A program made the position numbers and the translations under genes. The notes beneath the pieces were generated by a model. That model had not been told where the DNA came from. It was given only the letters and a program-made list of their open reading frames with translations, and searched no databases. Shown one piece after another: positions 27,301-41,805 of a DNA stretch of 64,000 bases. How positions within the stretch are numbered: position 1 is the stretch's first letter; each line of letters starts with the position of its first letter. This DNA comes from Gymnorhina tibicen (lineage: Eukaryota; Chordata; Aves; Passeriformes; Artamidae): assembly GCA_013399875.1 (NCBI GenBank), contig VXAZ01005708.1:186049-250048 (forward strand). Direction: 5' to 3'.

Positions 27301-30300
27301 CAGTAATCTCTCACTGTTCACATTCTTTCCAATGATCTTGAAAATCTTGTACAAACAACAAAGAAATTACTGCATCTGGGGGAGGTGGAGGGAATCTCGT
27401 AACATTCTGAACTGACTCTCATACTAAAATGTTCCACAGCGGAAGGATTACAGAAGTTTCTCTAGGAACACAAAACTCCCCAGCAATACAGGCAGTGCTT
27501 GACAAGTGTATTAAGAAAGCAGAATTCCTTTCAGAGAAATAAGTCAAACACATAAGGTTAACATATACATGCCTCTCTCTTCTCCCCATGTTGTATTTGT
27601 CTGCTATCAGAGCTGTTGAAGATGCTAAACTCTACCTGTAGTTGTGCAGTGTTTTAGCATGAAAGCATTCTCTAAATTTGGTTGAAGTTTATTGCACTTT
27701 TTCCCCCCAAAAAGAGCTGTTGAGAGTACCCACATACAAATAATAATGGAAGAGAGAAAATGAAAGTACATTAAAATGCTAATAAAGAAACATCAACACA
27801 CACACACAAAAAGTAATGTTTACATATACATGTTAGTGTAAGCATGCTTTCTTTCAGTTATTGATGTGATTTGTAAAAAGATGCAAAGTATTCACATTTG
27901 CATGTCTTCAGCTGGGTACAAGCTGATGTCAGGCTGTGGAACACAGCTAATTTGGGATAGAAGGGGCATGTTCAAATTGAAGTCTCAAAAACCTCAGATT
28001 TTAGATGAGAAACAGTGGTGTTTCTTTCTTGCTTGTTTTTTTTTGTGTTTAATCCACCACAGGACTCATCTGCACTCAAGACCTTACAAATTAATAAACT
28101 GAGGGGGCAAATTAATCTTGCAGAGTGACTCCTCTAACTTCACCAGGAGTCACAGCAGAACTGAAGTCTGCCTGCTGTGCTCATGAGCTGAATTCCCTCA
28201 CAAAACAGATTTTTGTTTTTCTCTAAGCAACTCTCCCCCCTTTCAGCTCCCTAGAAGTTGACAGGCTGTTTCCTGCTCCATGATCTGTGAATCACGATGT
28301 GAACGCTGACTGCTACTCCCCTGTGAAATTAAATTAGGTATCGGAGCAAAGCATGAGCAATAACTTTCCCTGAGATGCCAGCCCTAAAGAAACTCTACAT
28401 TTTCTTCCCCCAGTTGAAGAATGGAGTTATGAAAGCAAGGTCAAGTTGGTTATTACTCTTCGTACTCTGCAACATCACCCAGTCTGCTCTGAGCCAGCTT
28501 AAAATGATTTCTCCACTTCCTAGTCAAGAATATAATGGTACCAAATTTAAAGAGTCCAATAATTCACTATATTTATTTGTGTGTTCTTCTGTAACCACTT
28601 AACACCATGTGAATTGCAGCAATGCTTAACATACACAGAATACCACGATAAATCACCAGAACTTACTGCATGTCATACAGCTGGGAAATTGGTAAGACAA
28701 GGGGAAGCAATGGTAACACATGTCTTATCAAGCAGGAAAGGCGAGTTTGTGATGCTGCGTTTCAAAGTGCCTTTCAATAGCACTTTGTTAAGCAATAAAA
28801 TATTCACACTTGGGAAGATCGTAGGGTTATGTTGCCCCATATTTTTTTTTCAGACATATGGCCCTTGGGAACTTACACACATCTTTGTCACTGCAGTGTA
28901 CTCTGAGCAAGGATGCACCACAGGGGAACATCTGAAAGCTGAAACTGGTAGAAAATAGAAGAGTAATGTATTAAAACCCGGTTTGTGAGCTCGGATTATT
29001 GCTCATTCTGGAGCCTATGGTAATCTCAGATAGGTTTAGGGGAGTTTTAGTTTCAAATTGTGATGTAGCTGTCAAAACCAGACTAGTTAGCCTCCATTCT
29101 GCATCACCACGGAGTCCATGTGCTCCAACAAAGGTATTTTGTGTTTGTTTCAAGGAAAAATAAAAAGTGCTCCCACCTTTCATTCTCAGACAGAAATACA
29201 TTTCTCCTCCCTTTAACCTGAGAAACTACTCCAAAGATCAATTTCATAATCTGCAAGTAGAAGAAGTCTTCATGCTGCCGAAAATAAAGTCTGGCTTTTC
29301 CTTCTCCAACATTCACATGTTCCCCTGTGAGCCTTGCAGGGTCCTCCAGGTTCACTTCTCCAAGGTCCACTGAAAATCTAATCATAAGCTCCCTCTCTTC
29401 TGGATTAGCTGCCAGACAAGGGCTAGTATTGGAGTTACTACGTCAGTAAGAGATTGTTCTGGCCTTCAAACACTGCCATGTCCCCTGCCCAGCTGCTGTG
29501 GAGATGGCTCAGGCACAGCAAAGTAAATTGGTTTAATCTTGTGCATCTGGTACTGAGCTCCCAGTCATCTGTTCAGGGGTATAAAGGGACTCTGTTCCAT
29601 TTCAATGCATCGATCATGTCACAGCCCAGCTCTAGTGATGGAGCCTGAAACCTTCAAAATCTAAACCCCGATAGCTCCTCTTCTCTGCTAATATTTATCA
29701 CAGTGTTGGACTTGCATGTTTGTTCCACAAGCTACTGAGTTACCTGGACCTGAGAGACTGTAAGTAACTCTCTTAGAGCTAAACTCTAAGTCTGTTTATT
29801 ATCCTAAATTCACAAAAGTATTCCTTTGTTGTTTAAAAAGAAACCCGCAAAACCTCTGCAAAGCACGACCGTCTAGAGACTTTCAATATTTCTACATTAG
29901 CCAAATGAATGTGAAGTAAACCCTTCATCCCCTAAAGGATTCACAAGGCAGCAATATTGCACAGAAGGCCCTCTGGGTCTCTGGAAGGTGCAGAGCACTC
30001 TCTGCCTATACAGTGAGCAAAAGCTTTAGACCACTTCTGGGAATGCAAATGAATGGGATCCACGTGACCCCGGTAATAAAAGGCTCCTGTCTCTTTGCAA
30101 AGCATTGAAATGCCATCTGGCAGTTTTGTTGACGTCAGCAGGCACAGAAAAACAACCACCACCTCCCCCAAAAAAGCAAAAGCCTTGGGCAGGAGGGGGA
30201 GGAATGCAGAGTTTCATGGTGTGTGTGCACTTCAGGCTGGTGTTACTGAAAACCTGCGGCAGTGCAGTCAGCCCAGAGCCCGAATTCTGCACCAGCAGTG

Positions 30301-33300
30301 CAGGCAACTGCACCCCTTGCCTCTATTTTATACTGCTGAGCAGCCCTGCCTTCCCTGGCACCCCGGATTCAGAGACTGCTGCCAAGCATCAAACAATGAG
30401 CACTACATTCTCTCTGTTATTTAGCCTTGTCACTGTCAGGCTGCTGAAAGTTTGTGAGTGAGGAACAAATCTCTCAGTGCAGACTACAGGGAAAGACACA
30501 AAACTTCCAGCACTACTTTGCAGGGTATGGAAGATACGCCACACATTTGGCTGCTTTAACTACATTTCTTCTTTCTTACTGATCTGGAACACAGTGAAAA
30601 AAATTCTAGACTAGTTTAAGTAAAATCTCACACTAGCATTTCATGATAACAAGAGATAAATGCCCAAAGATGATGTACGAAAGATGTCCAAATCCTGCGG
30701 GAATAACAGATAAGTTGCAGGTACTAATTTTAAATTATATTTAATAGAAGGCATAATATTGCTCCAAACTATTACCTGCCACTTGGCACAGAAAAATTCA
30801 CTGCATTTTCCTGGAAAATGCCAGTATTTTAAGACTATAATATAAGTCACCTTATCTGTGATGAGCTAGAATAATACTATGAACACATGTGCATGCAAAA
30901 GAAGCAGGCATCTTTTTGTGTTAAAGTACATTTTCCTGTTATCAAAGGTCTCTTCTGTTATTTCTGATCTCAGTTAACAATTCACATCGAAATGCAGGAA
31001 AGGGCAGCAGAGCACTGCTTTAACACAAACTTTAAAAGGATGGACGTGTCCTCCCTGAGGCACATTTAAACCCTGAAGAAAGGAGCTTTGTGAGTTGCTC
31101 TTAACAAGGGATTAGAAATTTTACAGTAGCTTTGTGACAGAAACACAATCCCCTCAACAGTATTTCTCAAAAAAATTAGAACCACACAAGATGGGTGACA
31201 ATGAGGAGAGAAGGATGGAGGGAGGAGGCTGACCTGTCATCTAGGACCACATGCTCTCAATTTTCTCACTGAAGTGTTGTAACAAAGTACATTCTTAAGG
31301 CTCTACTGGATCAAGGTCTCCCTGATGGACTATTCAAACCTGCCTGAAGTAACAGTCCTTTTTCTTTGCCCTGCTCATTCCCCCACTTCTCTCCCTCCTT
31401 TACCAAATCTCCTCTTACTGAATGAAACCGAGGCATTTTTCTTACAAAACTGCTCTTTGAATTCCTAATCTCTGCCTCAGTGTAATTTTTTAACAGCAAG
31501 TCAAAGCAGCGCTGTGTAAGTAACTGCAAGGAGACAGCTCTGCCTGGAAACTGGAAAGTTTTCCTTGCTCACATCTTAGGCTTGAAAGCTTATGCTCAAT
31601 TCAATTAAGAAAATTTATGGGTAATTCCACAGTTTCTTCCCAAATCCTTATGTTCTCAGGCAGCCAACCCAGAAATGAACAAAATCCCTAACAACTGACT
31701 ACTTTCTGCTAGCACATGGGCAATTATGTGGAAAGTGTGTATTTAATTGAGTTAGTCGTAAATCCTGACTGAGGAATGAATCAGAGGATGGAGAAGAGAT
31801 ACAGCTATTCCCTGCTGCCATTTCAGGTTTAATCACTTCTGCTTAAGGTTTATTTATTGACTTCATAAAATGCATAAACAACAAAACCATCCTTCCATAA
31901 TTTTATAGGTATTAAGCCTCCACTTGAAGATGTAGGAGAATAAACTTAAATACACACGTGACAGACAAGAGAGATTTTCTGAATTCTCCCCCTATCTCTC
32001 AGGTCTGCATCGTATCATGTCTGTTTTAAATAAAAACAATTTTCAGAGTTCACAACTAAGTCCCACTCAGCGATTCTGCTTAGAGCACTCTCCAGTAAAG
32101 CTTATGTTCAACAATAAATAAGAAATTTTCATGCCTTCTTTCATGAAGGTCCCGGGGTAATTTCAATGAACTCATGACAAACACAACCCCTACACCTAAG
32201 TGGTCATCCTGAGGACTGTGTTATCTTCACAGTCAGCAAGATGCCTCTCCATCCATTCCAATCACTCACTCAAAAGAAAGTTGTCCTTCCTGTGTCTGTA
32301 TGACAAGTGTGTGTTTCGCCTCCTGAAGCTGTTGCAGACCCTGGAGCTCCTCAGCTAAGCCAAGAATGGCTGTAGTGACATTCCCAGGAAGGTCTTACCA
32401 GCTCCCCACTACTGAACTTTCAGCTTCTGGTTAACATAATGTCCAGACAGATAGCCAAAAATTCAGGATTGTAAAATTAATCTAATTTTCAAGGTTTATG
32501 GGGATTATTCAGACACTGACATCCACTAAGCATACATTAAATGTGATTTATTCAGAGGGAGCCCATCACTTTGGCAACCGTACATAGTGTGGGAGGAAAG
32601 CAGTGCCACTTGCAGATCCTCCTGTACAAATATTTGTTTGTTCTTGTATGGAGAGCATTTCCTAATGCTATTTCCTGTTTTCCAGTTGCTTTGTTCTGCT
32701 CTCCAAGCAAGTCATCTCTCTCCATAATCAGCTTTGTATCTTCCCCTGCTGGGTACATCTGAAAATTTCCTTGAGCCAATTCATCTACTCTTCCAACTAC
32801 TCGTGGACTTCCCACTTGAAGTCAACACTCAGGGCTCAGGGAAATCCCTTGCCCCTTCACTGCCCTCCTCTCTCTTTGAGATACTTCCATATTTCAGTTT
32901 GGAGACCAGAGCTGAGCAAGCTAAACCCCACAGAGGCCCAGCCTGGGCTGGGAACTTTCAATCTGAACTAAATCCAGCACAGCAGGCTGGCAGGTGACTG
33001 GCTGCACCGAAGGACTTCTCTACACTGAAGTTAACTGAAGTTAAGCTAAACTGAAAGGCTTTTAAAACTATTTCAGGCTCCTGAATTCGATATTGAGTTG
33101 TTAATCAAAAAAATGAATATAAACCCAAGGACATATATGTGGTCAGGCCACTTGAGGCGATTCCTCTCTCCCTGTTTGTGTGCCAGCCCCTTGCTGAGGG
33201 CTCTGTTTCCCAGTTCACAGCTGATAGCGCAGTAAACACCTCTGGCAGTGGAAAGAATGTGGCCTTGACACAATCCGGGCAGCCACTGCAGACCCAGCCA

Positions 33301-35395
33301 GGGAAGGCAAAATATGGAAATCCCAGCCTCATGCCCTGAGGGCTAAAGCACTTCCAAGGTGTCCTTTTATCCCTCTCATGAAGCTGAGAGCAGTGTGCTT
33401 ATCAAGTGTGTGAACGGGTACCGTGGAGCCCTTGCTGGCTTCCTCCGAAGGCTGAGCATCCTCATCTGAGGGCAGTTCCACAGATTTTACAGCAATGGTA
33501 TAAATCACAGTCGAAGCTCAACCAAAGGTTTACAATGCTATGCTCACATTTTTATAGGCCATTATGAAACACGCTAATTAAATATTTCCACTAGGCTAAA
33601 AGTGCAAAAGTGTTAATATCCCGAGAAGAACAGAAATTACAAAGGCTCCAGATAAAATCTCTGTACTAGGATCAGCAATGGTAAGAAATTACAGGTCACT
33701 TGATTACATTACAGACATAACAGCTTTGCTAAGTTGTGGTTCACTGAGACAGTATGGTCTTACCCTCTCCAAAACGACGCCAAAGAGAAAAAAATTAGAA
33801 ATGTAGGTTCCCATCAAGCAAGTTAAGCAGGTGTTTACTTCATTACTGAGTTACTTCATAATGGTATTACCAAATTTGTTTCTCGTTCTAAGGTCCTTTA
33901 CTACCTTTACAGCAGCCTTCAGAACCTAAGCAGAAGTGTGTACAATTGTAATTACTTCAAGAGAACACACTTTAGCCACATTTTCACTATCACCACAAGA
34001 AGACAGAAAGGATTTCACGGGAAGTGGGGAACCACAAGAAGCCACATGCAGACTTCAAACTGTAACTGTGCTTACAGTCAAGCATCTCACCAAATGGGGC
34101 CACTGCAAGTAAGAGCTCTGTCAGTGCATCCAGTGTCACCTGGTGCAGAAACACACTGGACTTGCAGCTAAGCTTTGCCATTTACTGCTTTTACTTTCCA
34201 ATTGCATCAGGAGAAAATTATTTCTGACAAAGGGTAGCTAATTCACATTTGTGAACCTGCCTTTTTGCTAACCCCCACATTCTCTGCTGTGCCATATCAT
34301 TGTAAAAAGTTTTAAATGTAATTTACCACTGTGTTGAAGTCTTTAGCATGGAGCAATGTGACAGATTTTACCAACACTTATTAAAAATAAAGAAGAATGG
34401 AGCAAGCCATAAATAAAAAAAAGTGCTGGCAAAGCCTGGAACGCAATGAATACATCTGCACTTACAGCAGTGGCCAAACCATAGTGCTTTATCATAGGAA
34501 AGTAGCTTGAAATAACTTTTCAGTGTATTTGATATATGATACTGCTCTTTTAAAACCAAGACTAGAGCAAGTTGGTGAACTTCAAAGTGAAGCTGTTTCC
34601 GGTGGGAGGTTTATTTTGTTATGAGCTTGACATACTGTAGCTGTGACACTGAGCAGAGTTGCAATGTCAAGGTTCAGAAAGTTCACCCACACTCTAATGA
34701 CAGGCAATCACATGAGCCTGACAGCAGAAAATGTCACGGGTGGGGGGGTTCTTCCAAAGTTTAATTTCCCAAGCAGTTTATCTCACGCAGATTGCACACA
34801 ACACCCCCCTACTCAAATCTCAACACAGAATGAGGCCTGAAGTGAATGTTTGAATTTCTTTCTGTCTGGTGTATAATAAATCTAATTCATGTAAGGCAGT
34901 TTTGGCACTAAGCTATGTATTTGCACATTTCTGTTGGCTTAAGTCACACTTTCTGTTAGGAAAGCTGCTCAGAAAGGTTTATTTCCTCCACTCCTATAAA
35001 CTGTTGGCATAAACAACCATTCAAAACTTTAACCTCAGTTACTTGGCATTCTAATGGTTTACACTGAAACCCACAAACTTGGGTTTCTTGTTAAAATCTG
35101 TGTGTGAATTTAAGTGTATTAACCTTCAAAATATTTAAATTCAACCTAAGAGAATAAGAAGGGGGTGGAAGACATCTGACAGCAACACCGCTCACTTCCA
35201 CTGCTGTCTGACTGGAGAGTGACACAGGAGAACCCACACAGATGAATCCTGAACTGGCAGAAAGATGAGACAGGGAGATACCATCATTTTTTAAATTTTG
35301 GTCTTCCATTTCTATACTGGCTCCTCTGCAAAACAGTGTGTCCCCTCTCAGCATTATCTCCTTCTCAGTCTTGGTTCCTTTCTAATTCAGTGGGG

Positions 35396-35465
35396 GTTGG
35401 GGTTTTTTTGTTGTTGTTGTTTTTTGGGTTTGTTTGTTTTTTTTTGTTTGTTTTTTTTTTAAATT
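35396..35465. repeat. T/G-rich low-complexity tract
   Basis: Runs of T broken by G (GTTGTTGTTG, GTTTGTTTG). The 106- and 176-codon frames through it are artefacts of low complexity. Confidence 0.9.
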
Positions 35466-38400
35466 TTGTTTCTGGGAGGGTGGCAGGAAGGTCAGCAAAT
35501 AGCTTAAATGTTCTAAAAACCAAGCTACACAGTCGCTTCAAAGAGGAGTGCAGCCAGATGGGACAAAGGGTTTGGTACGAAACACCAGAGTACTTCGGGA
35601 GTGGCACAGATTCACCTGAGTCAGGCCTGCTGGGTGCCACAGCATCTCCAGCCTGAAAATCAAGGGATGAATAAAACATGCATTCAGTCACTGACTCATA
35701 CACATCCAAGCACACAAACTCTTTGGCACTTCTCCCCCTCCAAAATAATGCAGGAAAAAAAATAATCCAAACAAATATCCCAAGGAAAATTATTTTGTGC
35801 TTCACAAATTCTGTTACAGAAAGGGGATTTATATACAAGCAAAGTGTTTGTGCGTGCAGCTGCAACAGAGCTTTCTGAGAAAAGTACTGAAGCAATGACT
35901 AAGTCTTTTGTGTCTCCGTTTACCTAAAACTTGATTAGCACATTGACATGCAAGACACAGACACTTTCCAAAAAGGGTTACAACACATCTACCACGGGAA
36001 AAGGAGCAGTGCCAAAACAACATCATACCATTCCTGCTTTGCTAAAAACTCAGTGACTCTGGTCAGTTAGCAGATCTTTAAATGATTTTTCTGACATCCT
36101 TGCTACATCATCTGAGACTGGTAAATCAAAGGCAGCTTTCTTTCTGCTCCCACAGCTTCATCCGTGATAAACACCCTGCAGCTGGCTATGGAGGCAGTGT
36201 TGGTAATAGTTTATGGGATTAAGTCTGGTTCACTCGTTCAGAAGACTTTTTTTATCCATGCAAGAGAAAGCAGAAGGAGAAGGCAGAGTTGGGCCAGGAG
36301 CAGTTTTCAAGGAAGCATCACTCCTGTGACCTGAGCTGTACATTTAGGCGGTGCTGAGGCAGTAGCTGACACCACAGGAGAGCAGAGAAGCAATCTGCCC
36401 TGTGCACTTTTCTTCACAGGATGTTTAGGGATGTGCAGTTTCCACATAGCTGTGTAGGGATGGGTTTCTTGTTTGCTTTTGAGACAAAATTTGCTGTATG
36501 TTCTATGAACTATATCCACTACATCTCATGTAGTCCTCACACGTGTGTTACTAATCCTTTTCCAACTGTCTCATAGGTGAAGGGGAAAAAATGAAAACAC
36601 AAAAGGGAAGTAAATAGCTGAGCAGATACCGATCATCAAGTCCACTGACACTTGACAGTAAACAGATGCTGAGTGGCTTAACTGATGCTTATGGAGTGAT
36701 GTAGTGAAGTACAGAGACAACAAAGCTAACCAGGGAAGATCTCTTCATTGCTGGAAGCAGACAAGCCAGGTGAGCCGAGAAACTGGATATGTTATTGAGG
36801 CTGTCTGTTTCAGTATAGGCTGAATTGTTCCCAGTACCAAAGCTAATTCGCTTGTGTCTGCACGAGTGTACTGTCCAAATCAATACTTTCCAAAGCAGGT
36901 TGAGTTTGGTAAGTTAGGAAGGAAACAACAATGCCACAGGAGAAGAACCCTTTAATCTTAAAATTAAGAGTGTGCCAGCTCAATTCAAAAACATTTGTTT
37001 TGCACCCTCTGCTTACATTCTTTAGTTGCATTCACTGTAAAACTTTACACTGTTTGGAGTTCTTTAATAAAAAAGCCAACCCTAAAACCCCATAAATCCA
37101 CACCCCAAAACTCAAGTAGTGACTAGTCACTGTCATTTGTAGGCTAAGCAAATCAGAAGTGGAGGAGGTTAAAACTGAGGCAGAGGAATAGATTATGCCA
37201 TACTGCACCTATTCTATTCAGGAAACCTTTCCAGTGCCCTCTGCCACCTCCCCCAAAAACCAACACACCCCACAACAACAGTGTATATCTAAGAATTCAG
37301 AACCTCTATCAGATCACTGCTCTTTGAAAGCAGTTTAAAAATATTTTGCTCCTATTTCTAATAAAATAATTTAGATAAGAAGACTTACACTGTATCCAAT
37401 ACTGGACTTCTACGGAGTCCAGCAGCATTTGAGCAGCACGAAAGATGTTATCTGCTCTGTAATCTGTTTTCCCTCTTTGCTGTGGTCACATGTTCCTTTT
37501 GTTCTTTTTAATGTAATGTAATTTTATTAATTTTATCAGAAAAGAGAGGGAGGGAAGGTGATCTAATTTGAGTGGGAATGTCAAAGGAAATTTGTACCTA
37601 CTGTAGCAGCAAGTAATGATGTGTCTGTATCAGAGAAAAGAAATGTATTCTTTCAGTCATCCTCCTGCTGAGAAGTGCAAAACTTCTTCCCAAAGACCTT
37701 ATGTTCCTGTTCTTTAATTTATGTATTTTACATGAATGCTACCATGTAAGTTATTCATTTTACATTCAATCAGGGAAGTAAATAAGACAATAATTACAAA
37801 TACGTGCTAATCCACAATTAATGAGCACCTTTGGAAGTATTGTATGCTCTCACATATGTCAAACTACAACACACAGCAGCTAAAAAAATTACCCAAATGG
37901 GCTCACGTGTCATCTAAGTATTCTTAGCTGGTAATACCAATTACTTATAATAGTCTAATAAATACAAAATGTCTGGCATATCAGCTTCTCCGTTTATGCA
38001 CTGGCAGTATTTTATCAAAATAAAGTTAATAATGTGGTACCCCTCTTCCGGCCACGCCTTGGATACCTTGTCCTCAAACAGCTGAAATTTCTTGGCCGCT
38101 CTCAGCCAAGGCTGACAGCAAAATAAAAGCCAAAAATGTTTTGACTCTGGGAAAACTTCTTTACATGACCATCAGTTTTCATGAGGGGTAACGCTTGGTA
38201 TGACCTCAGAAGCAGAGAGGGAATGGCTTCAATATGAGGTCAGTGGTTACCTGGCCTGGCCAGCCCATCCCTGTTGTCCAGCTCTTAGTGGATTTACAGC
38301 AGTGACAGGAATTAGGGAATTGGGGTGTATACAGGATGTGAAATATAAATTACTTACTAATTAGGTTTAATCAGATTTTCTGCCTGTAGAGCAACCCATT

Positions 38401-40057
38401 TAAGCTCTAATTGCAAGCCACTGGAACCTAAATGATGGCATTTACAGTTGGAGTGCTGCCTAGCTGATCTCCTTCATCTGTACTCTGTGCTCCAGAAAGG
38501 AACAGTTGCTCTTTCCTGGATTAATACTTTCTGCCTTTCCTTTTAAAAGACAATAAAACTATTCACTCACCAGAAAATTAATCACTTAAAGTAAAAAAAT
38601 CCAAGAAATCATGACTCCTCTGAAAACTCCTCAAACTTGGAAAGAAGTCCTGCAGATTGCTGAAGAGCCAGGAGACCTGGAGCTGCAGGCCTGTATGCAC
38701 TTCTCCACAAAACTGATTATCAGGGAGAGAGCAAAAAAATAAGAACTGGTTTCAAAATCCAACAGTGCAGACATGTTTCATGGTCAGGAAGTAATTTCCA
38801 GAGTTGAAAATACAGGCTCTGCAATGATGCTGCTTCTGCTTTCTCCAAGGCTAGTCCTGGAACAAAACAGCCCAGCACATGCACCAAACCTCTAGTTTGT
38901 TCTCCAGAGGACATTTGTCCAATTTATCCAATATTTCAGATCCAAATAACAACAGAGAAAATTTTTGTAACAAAGACATGACACATTTCCTCACGTTTTA
39001 ATTTTTTTTTGCATTACATAAGACAGCTTTTTTAATGCAGCAGACACCCACCTCCCTCCCACGTGCCTACATATACAGTCTGTCCACATACCTATGAAAA
39101 ATATATTATTTAAACATTAGTCAGAAAAAATGCAAATCTGAAGAAACTCCAACTTGACAGAAGAGAGAAAAAAAAAAGCTGCACCCAACTGCTAGATTTG
39201 TCCCACAGTATGTGATAACCTTCGCATCTGAGAAAGGATCTGAGATCCCATCCCTTTCCTAGATACTTAAAGTGCATGTTACGGGCTGTCACAATATTAA
39301 GTCATTCCACATCAGAAGCCTCAAGTGCTGTCACTCTTTTGCTGAGCCTCTACCAGAAATGCCTTGGAGAATGTCTGCCAAAAGGATGACTTTGTGTCCG
39401 ACATCACCAGCTCCCAATCAGCAAACACAGCTTGATGGGAAACACTTCCTAATGCAGGTTCATAATTTCTTTTGGGTTAAAAGGCATGACAATTATTGGA
39501 CTTCAGTCATCACTTCTGCCATTCAGCTGACACTTGAAAATGTTACTTGCCCTCTCTTTAAAAACTAGATTGTGAAAAGAAAGCATATCTCAGCAAAATG
39601 TCGGGGTAAGCCCCTGACTACAGCCATGACCTCAAAGTTGTAATAAGAAAAATAAAGCAATAAAAGAAAATTATTGATTGCATTTAAGCAGTAGATTCCT
39701 CTTTAACTGCTCCAATACATCACGTAATCCAGAAAAGAGAGATGGATGACTGGCAATTTACTCTATCTCCTGAGACTATTTGCCTGGAGGAGGCTTCTGT
39801 TTTCTGTCCATGTTTGTGCAAGATGGAATATTCCTACTGTCTTTTTCTTCAACTACTTTTCCAAATAGCTAAATTAAATACAACTTCAGGAGGGAAAAAG
39901 GTCATGCAAACTCAGTTCTTGTTCTCTAAAACTGGAATTCTTCCTCCTCCCTTTTTCTCCTAAATTAAATCATAAAGCACAAATATAGTAAGCACAATAC
40001 TTAAGTCTTTTGCTGTTTTGCTATCTTTATACTCCTTTTCTATTTGCTAGTTATAAT

Positions 40058-40130
40058 CTATATACATATGTATCATCATTATATATATTCTATATACAAC
40101 ATATATAGAGCGCATATATATATAGCCTAA
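40058..40130. repeat. TA-rich low-complexity tract
   Basis: Repeated ATATAT stretches interrupted by CATCATT, CTATATAC and GAGCGC. Confidence 0.85.
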
Positions 40131-40699
40131 TTTAAGAATTCTTGCTCTGCAATTTTCCAAGAATGCTATAGTTTTTCACCACCCATACATGATGCAAATT
40201 GTTCACTAAATATATTTTGCTCAACCTCTGCCTTGCTCTTTGCTCATCAAACACACCACACACAGCAGGTTAACCTGCCAGTCCAGACTGCACATTTCTA
40301 TTATTAGACCCTCAAGAATTTCACCTCAGTGCAGTCGAATGACACGCACTTCTATCGCTACAGTTCTCCAGACAGCAGAGACAGACTCAGAGTCCCCCCA
40401 TCCCCTTCCCCACTGCCATTCCACCTGCTGCTTTTCCACAGTTGTGGTGTTTCTGTTACCTACATCAGATGTTAGTCTGGCTGCTGCTGTCACTGAGGAA
40501 ATTAGTGACAAAAATTCTGGGGAGTCCACTAGGAGGATATGTCAGTGTGCAGGGATCAGTTTTTGAGTTCCTTCAAGGCCAGGTCAATCTTAGGAAATGG
40601 ACAAAATTCAGTACAGAAGCTAAAGGTTATACTCCTGGAGACTAGCAACAAGAACCAGCCCAAATTCAAAGATTCTCCATTTCAGATGGTCAGGATCAT

Positions 40700-41805
40700 G
40701 TTCACTCATCAGTGAATGACCAAACAGCAGGCATTGCTACAGGTGCAACAGGAGTGATGGTTCATCCAGCCTAGAGGTGTCACCAAGGTTAAGGTGGCCC
40801 ATGCCCTTCATCAAAATTGCTCCCATAAAGAAGACAAGATGTGTCACTGTCATAGGAGAAGGGAACAGAAGGCCCAATATGCAGAGGAGACCCACTTCTT
40901 CGGGAAGTCTGCTGCCTCCCTGGTGTCCAGGTTAAAGACATGAAGAGAAAGCTTCCTGCCCTGGTACAGCCCTGTGATCCTTATCTGTCAGTATTCTTCC
41001 AGGCAGGCAGGGATGAAGCTGTAACAAGAAGGCTGAGGGCAATCAACAGAGAGTTCAGGGGCTTGGTACAACTGGTCAAGGGCTGAGGAGCACAAGCAGT
41101 GTTTTTCTGTGTCATTCCAGCTGCAGGGAATGAAGAGGGAAGAAACAGGAAGAGCCAGCAGATCAATACCTGGCCCTGAGCCTGGTGGCACTGGCAGGAT
41201 TTGGGGGTTTTGATCATGGGTTCATTTACACAACAGCAGATCTGCTGGTGAGAGACAGGGAAACTCTCAGAGGGTGAAAAGGATCTTTGCAAAGAGCTAG
41301 CAGAGATCACTGAAGGAGCTTTAAACTAGTTTTGAAGGGGGAAGGAGATAAAACCAAGCTCCCTAGAGATAAGACTGAAGACAGCATGCCAAAGTTTGAG
41401 GTATGGTGTGCTAGGGAGGTCCTTCGATCTGCAGATTGTAGAGGTAGGGGATGGAGATCCACGCAGCAGCAGAAACATAAGGGTTATTGAAGTGCGGGAA
41501 ATCACAGGAGTGCCTGAGAATAGTCATGCAGGAATTGAGGCTTCTTCCCCGCCAAAGATGGTGGGATCCATAGCTCAACTGAAGTGCACCTACACCATTG
41601 TGCAAGGCATGGGTGGTGAACAGGAGGAGCTGGAAGCCATGGTGCAGAAGGAATGCTCCTTGGAAGGGCCAGGCAAAGAAGGAGAGGAGGTAGGGTAGCC
41701 CTGTATGTGGGAATGTGGGGTTTTGGAACATGCAGTGCCAGGTTAACAGTTGTGTTGATGAACTTAGAGGTCTTTTCCAACCTAACAGATTCATGTGTTC
41801 TACAA
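40700..41805 (+). mobile_element. CR1 LINE with 5' region, internally deleted
   Basis: The left part (about 40820-41680) follows the CR1 5' region as I remember it: GTCTGCTGCCTCCCTGGTGTCC followed by a GGTTAAAGACAT motif, then a CTTTAAACTAG and GATAAAACCAAGCTC block, and an AACAGGAGGAGCTGGAAGCC motif at the start of the reverse-transcriptase ORF. The right end (about 41740-41805) has the CR1 3' signature TTAGAGGTCTTTTCCAACC. The endonuclease/RT body of roughly 3 kb is missing between them. Open frames on both strands at 40981-41310 and 41396-41794 are remnants or shadows of the element. It cannot move on its own. Confidence 0.82.

Larger units (their letters stand above)
14855..40699. other. 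Intron 2, left part: no gene or recognised mobile element
   Basis: About 26 kb of mostly A+T-rich sequence. Richer patches at 19590-19870, 21070-21440, 26570-27200, 30040-30390 and 32720-33480 carry overlapping short open frames on both strands, as expected from base composition. None gave a protein that I recognise. Confidence 0.6.

Noticed and set aside
35365..35895. Minus-strand open frame of 176 codons
   Set aside because: It crosses a T/G low-complexity tract (Lys/Asn/Thr runs in translation) and has no domain-like sequence. It is a composition artefact.
41396..41794. Overlapping open frames on both strands
   Set aside because: They lie in the CR1 5' region and 3' end.
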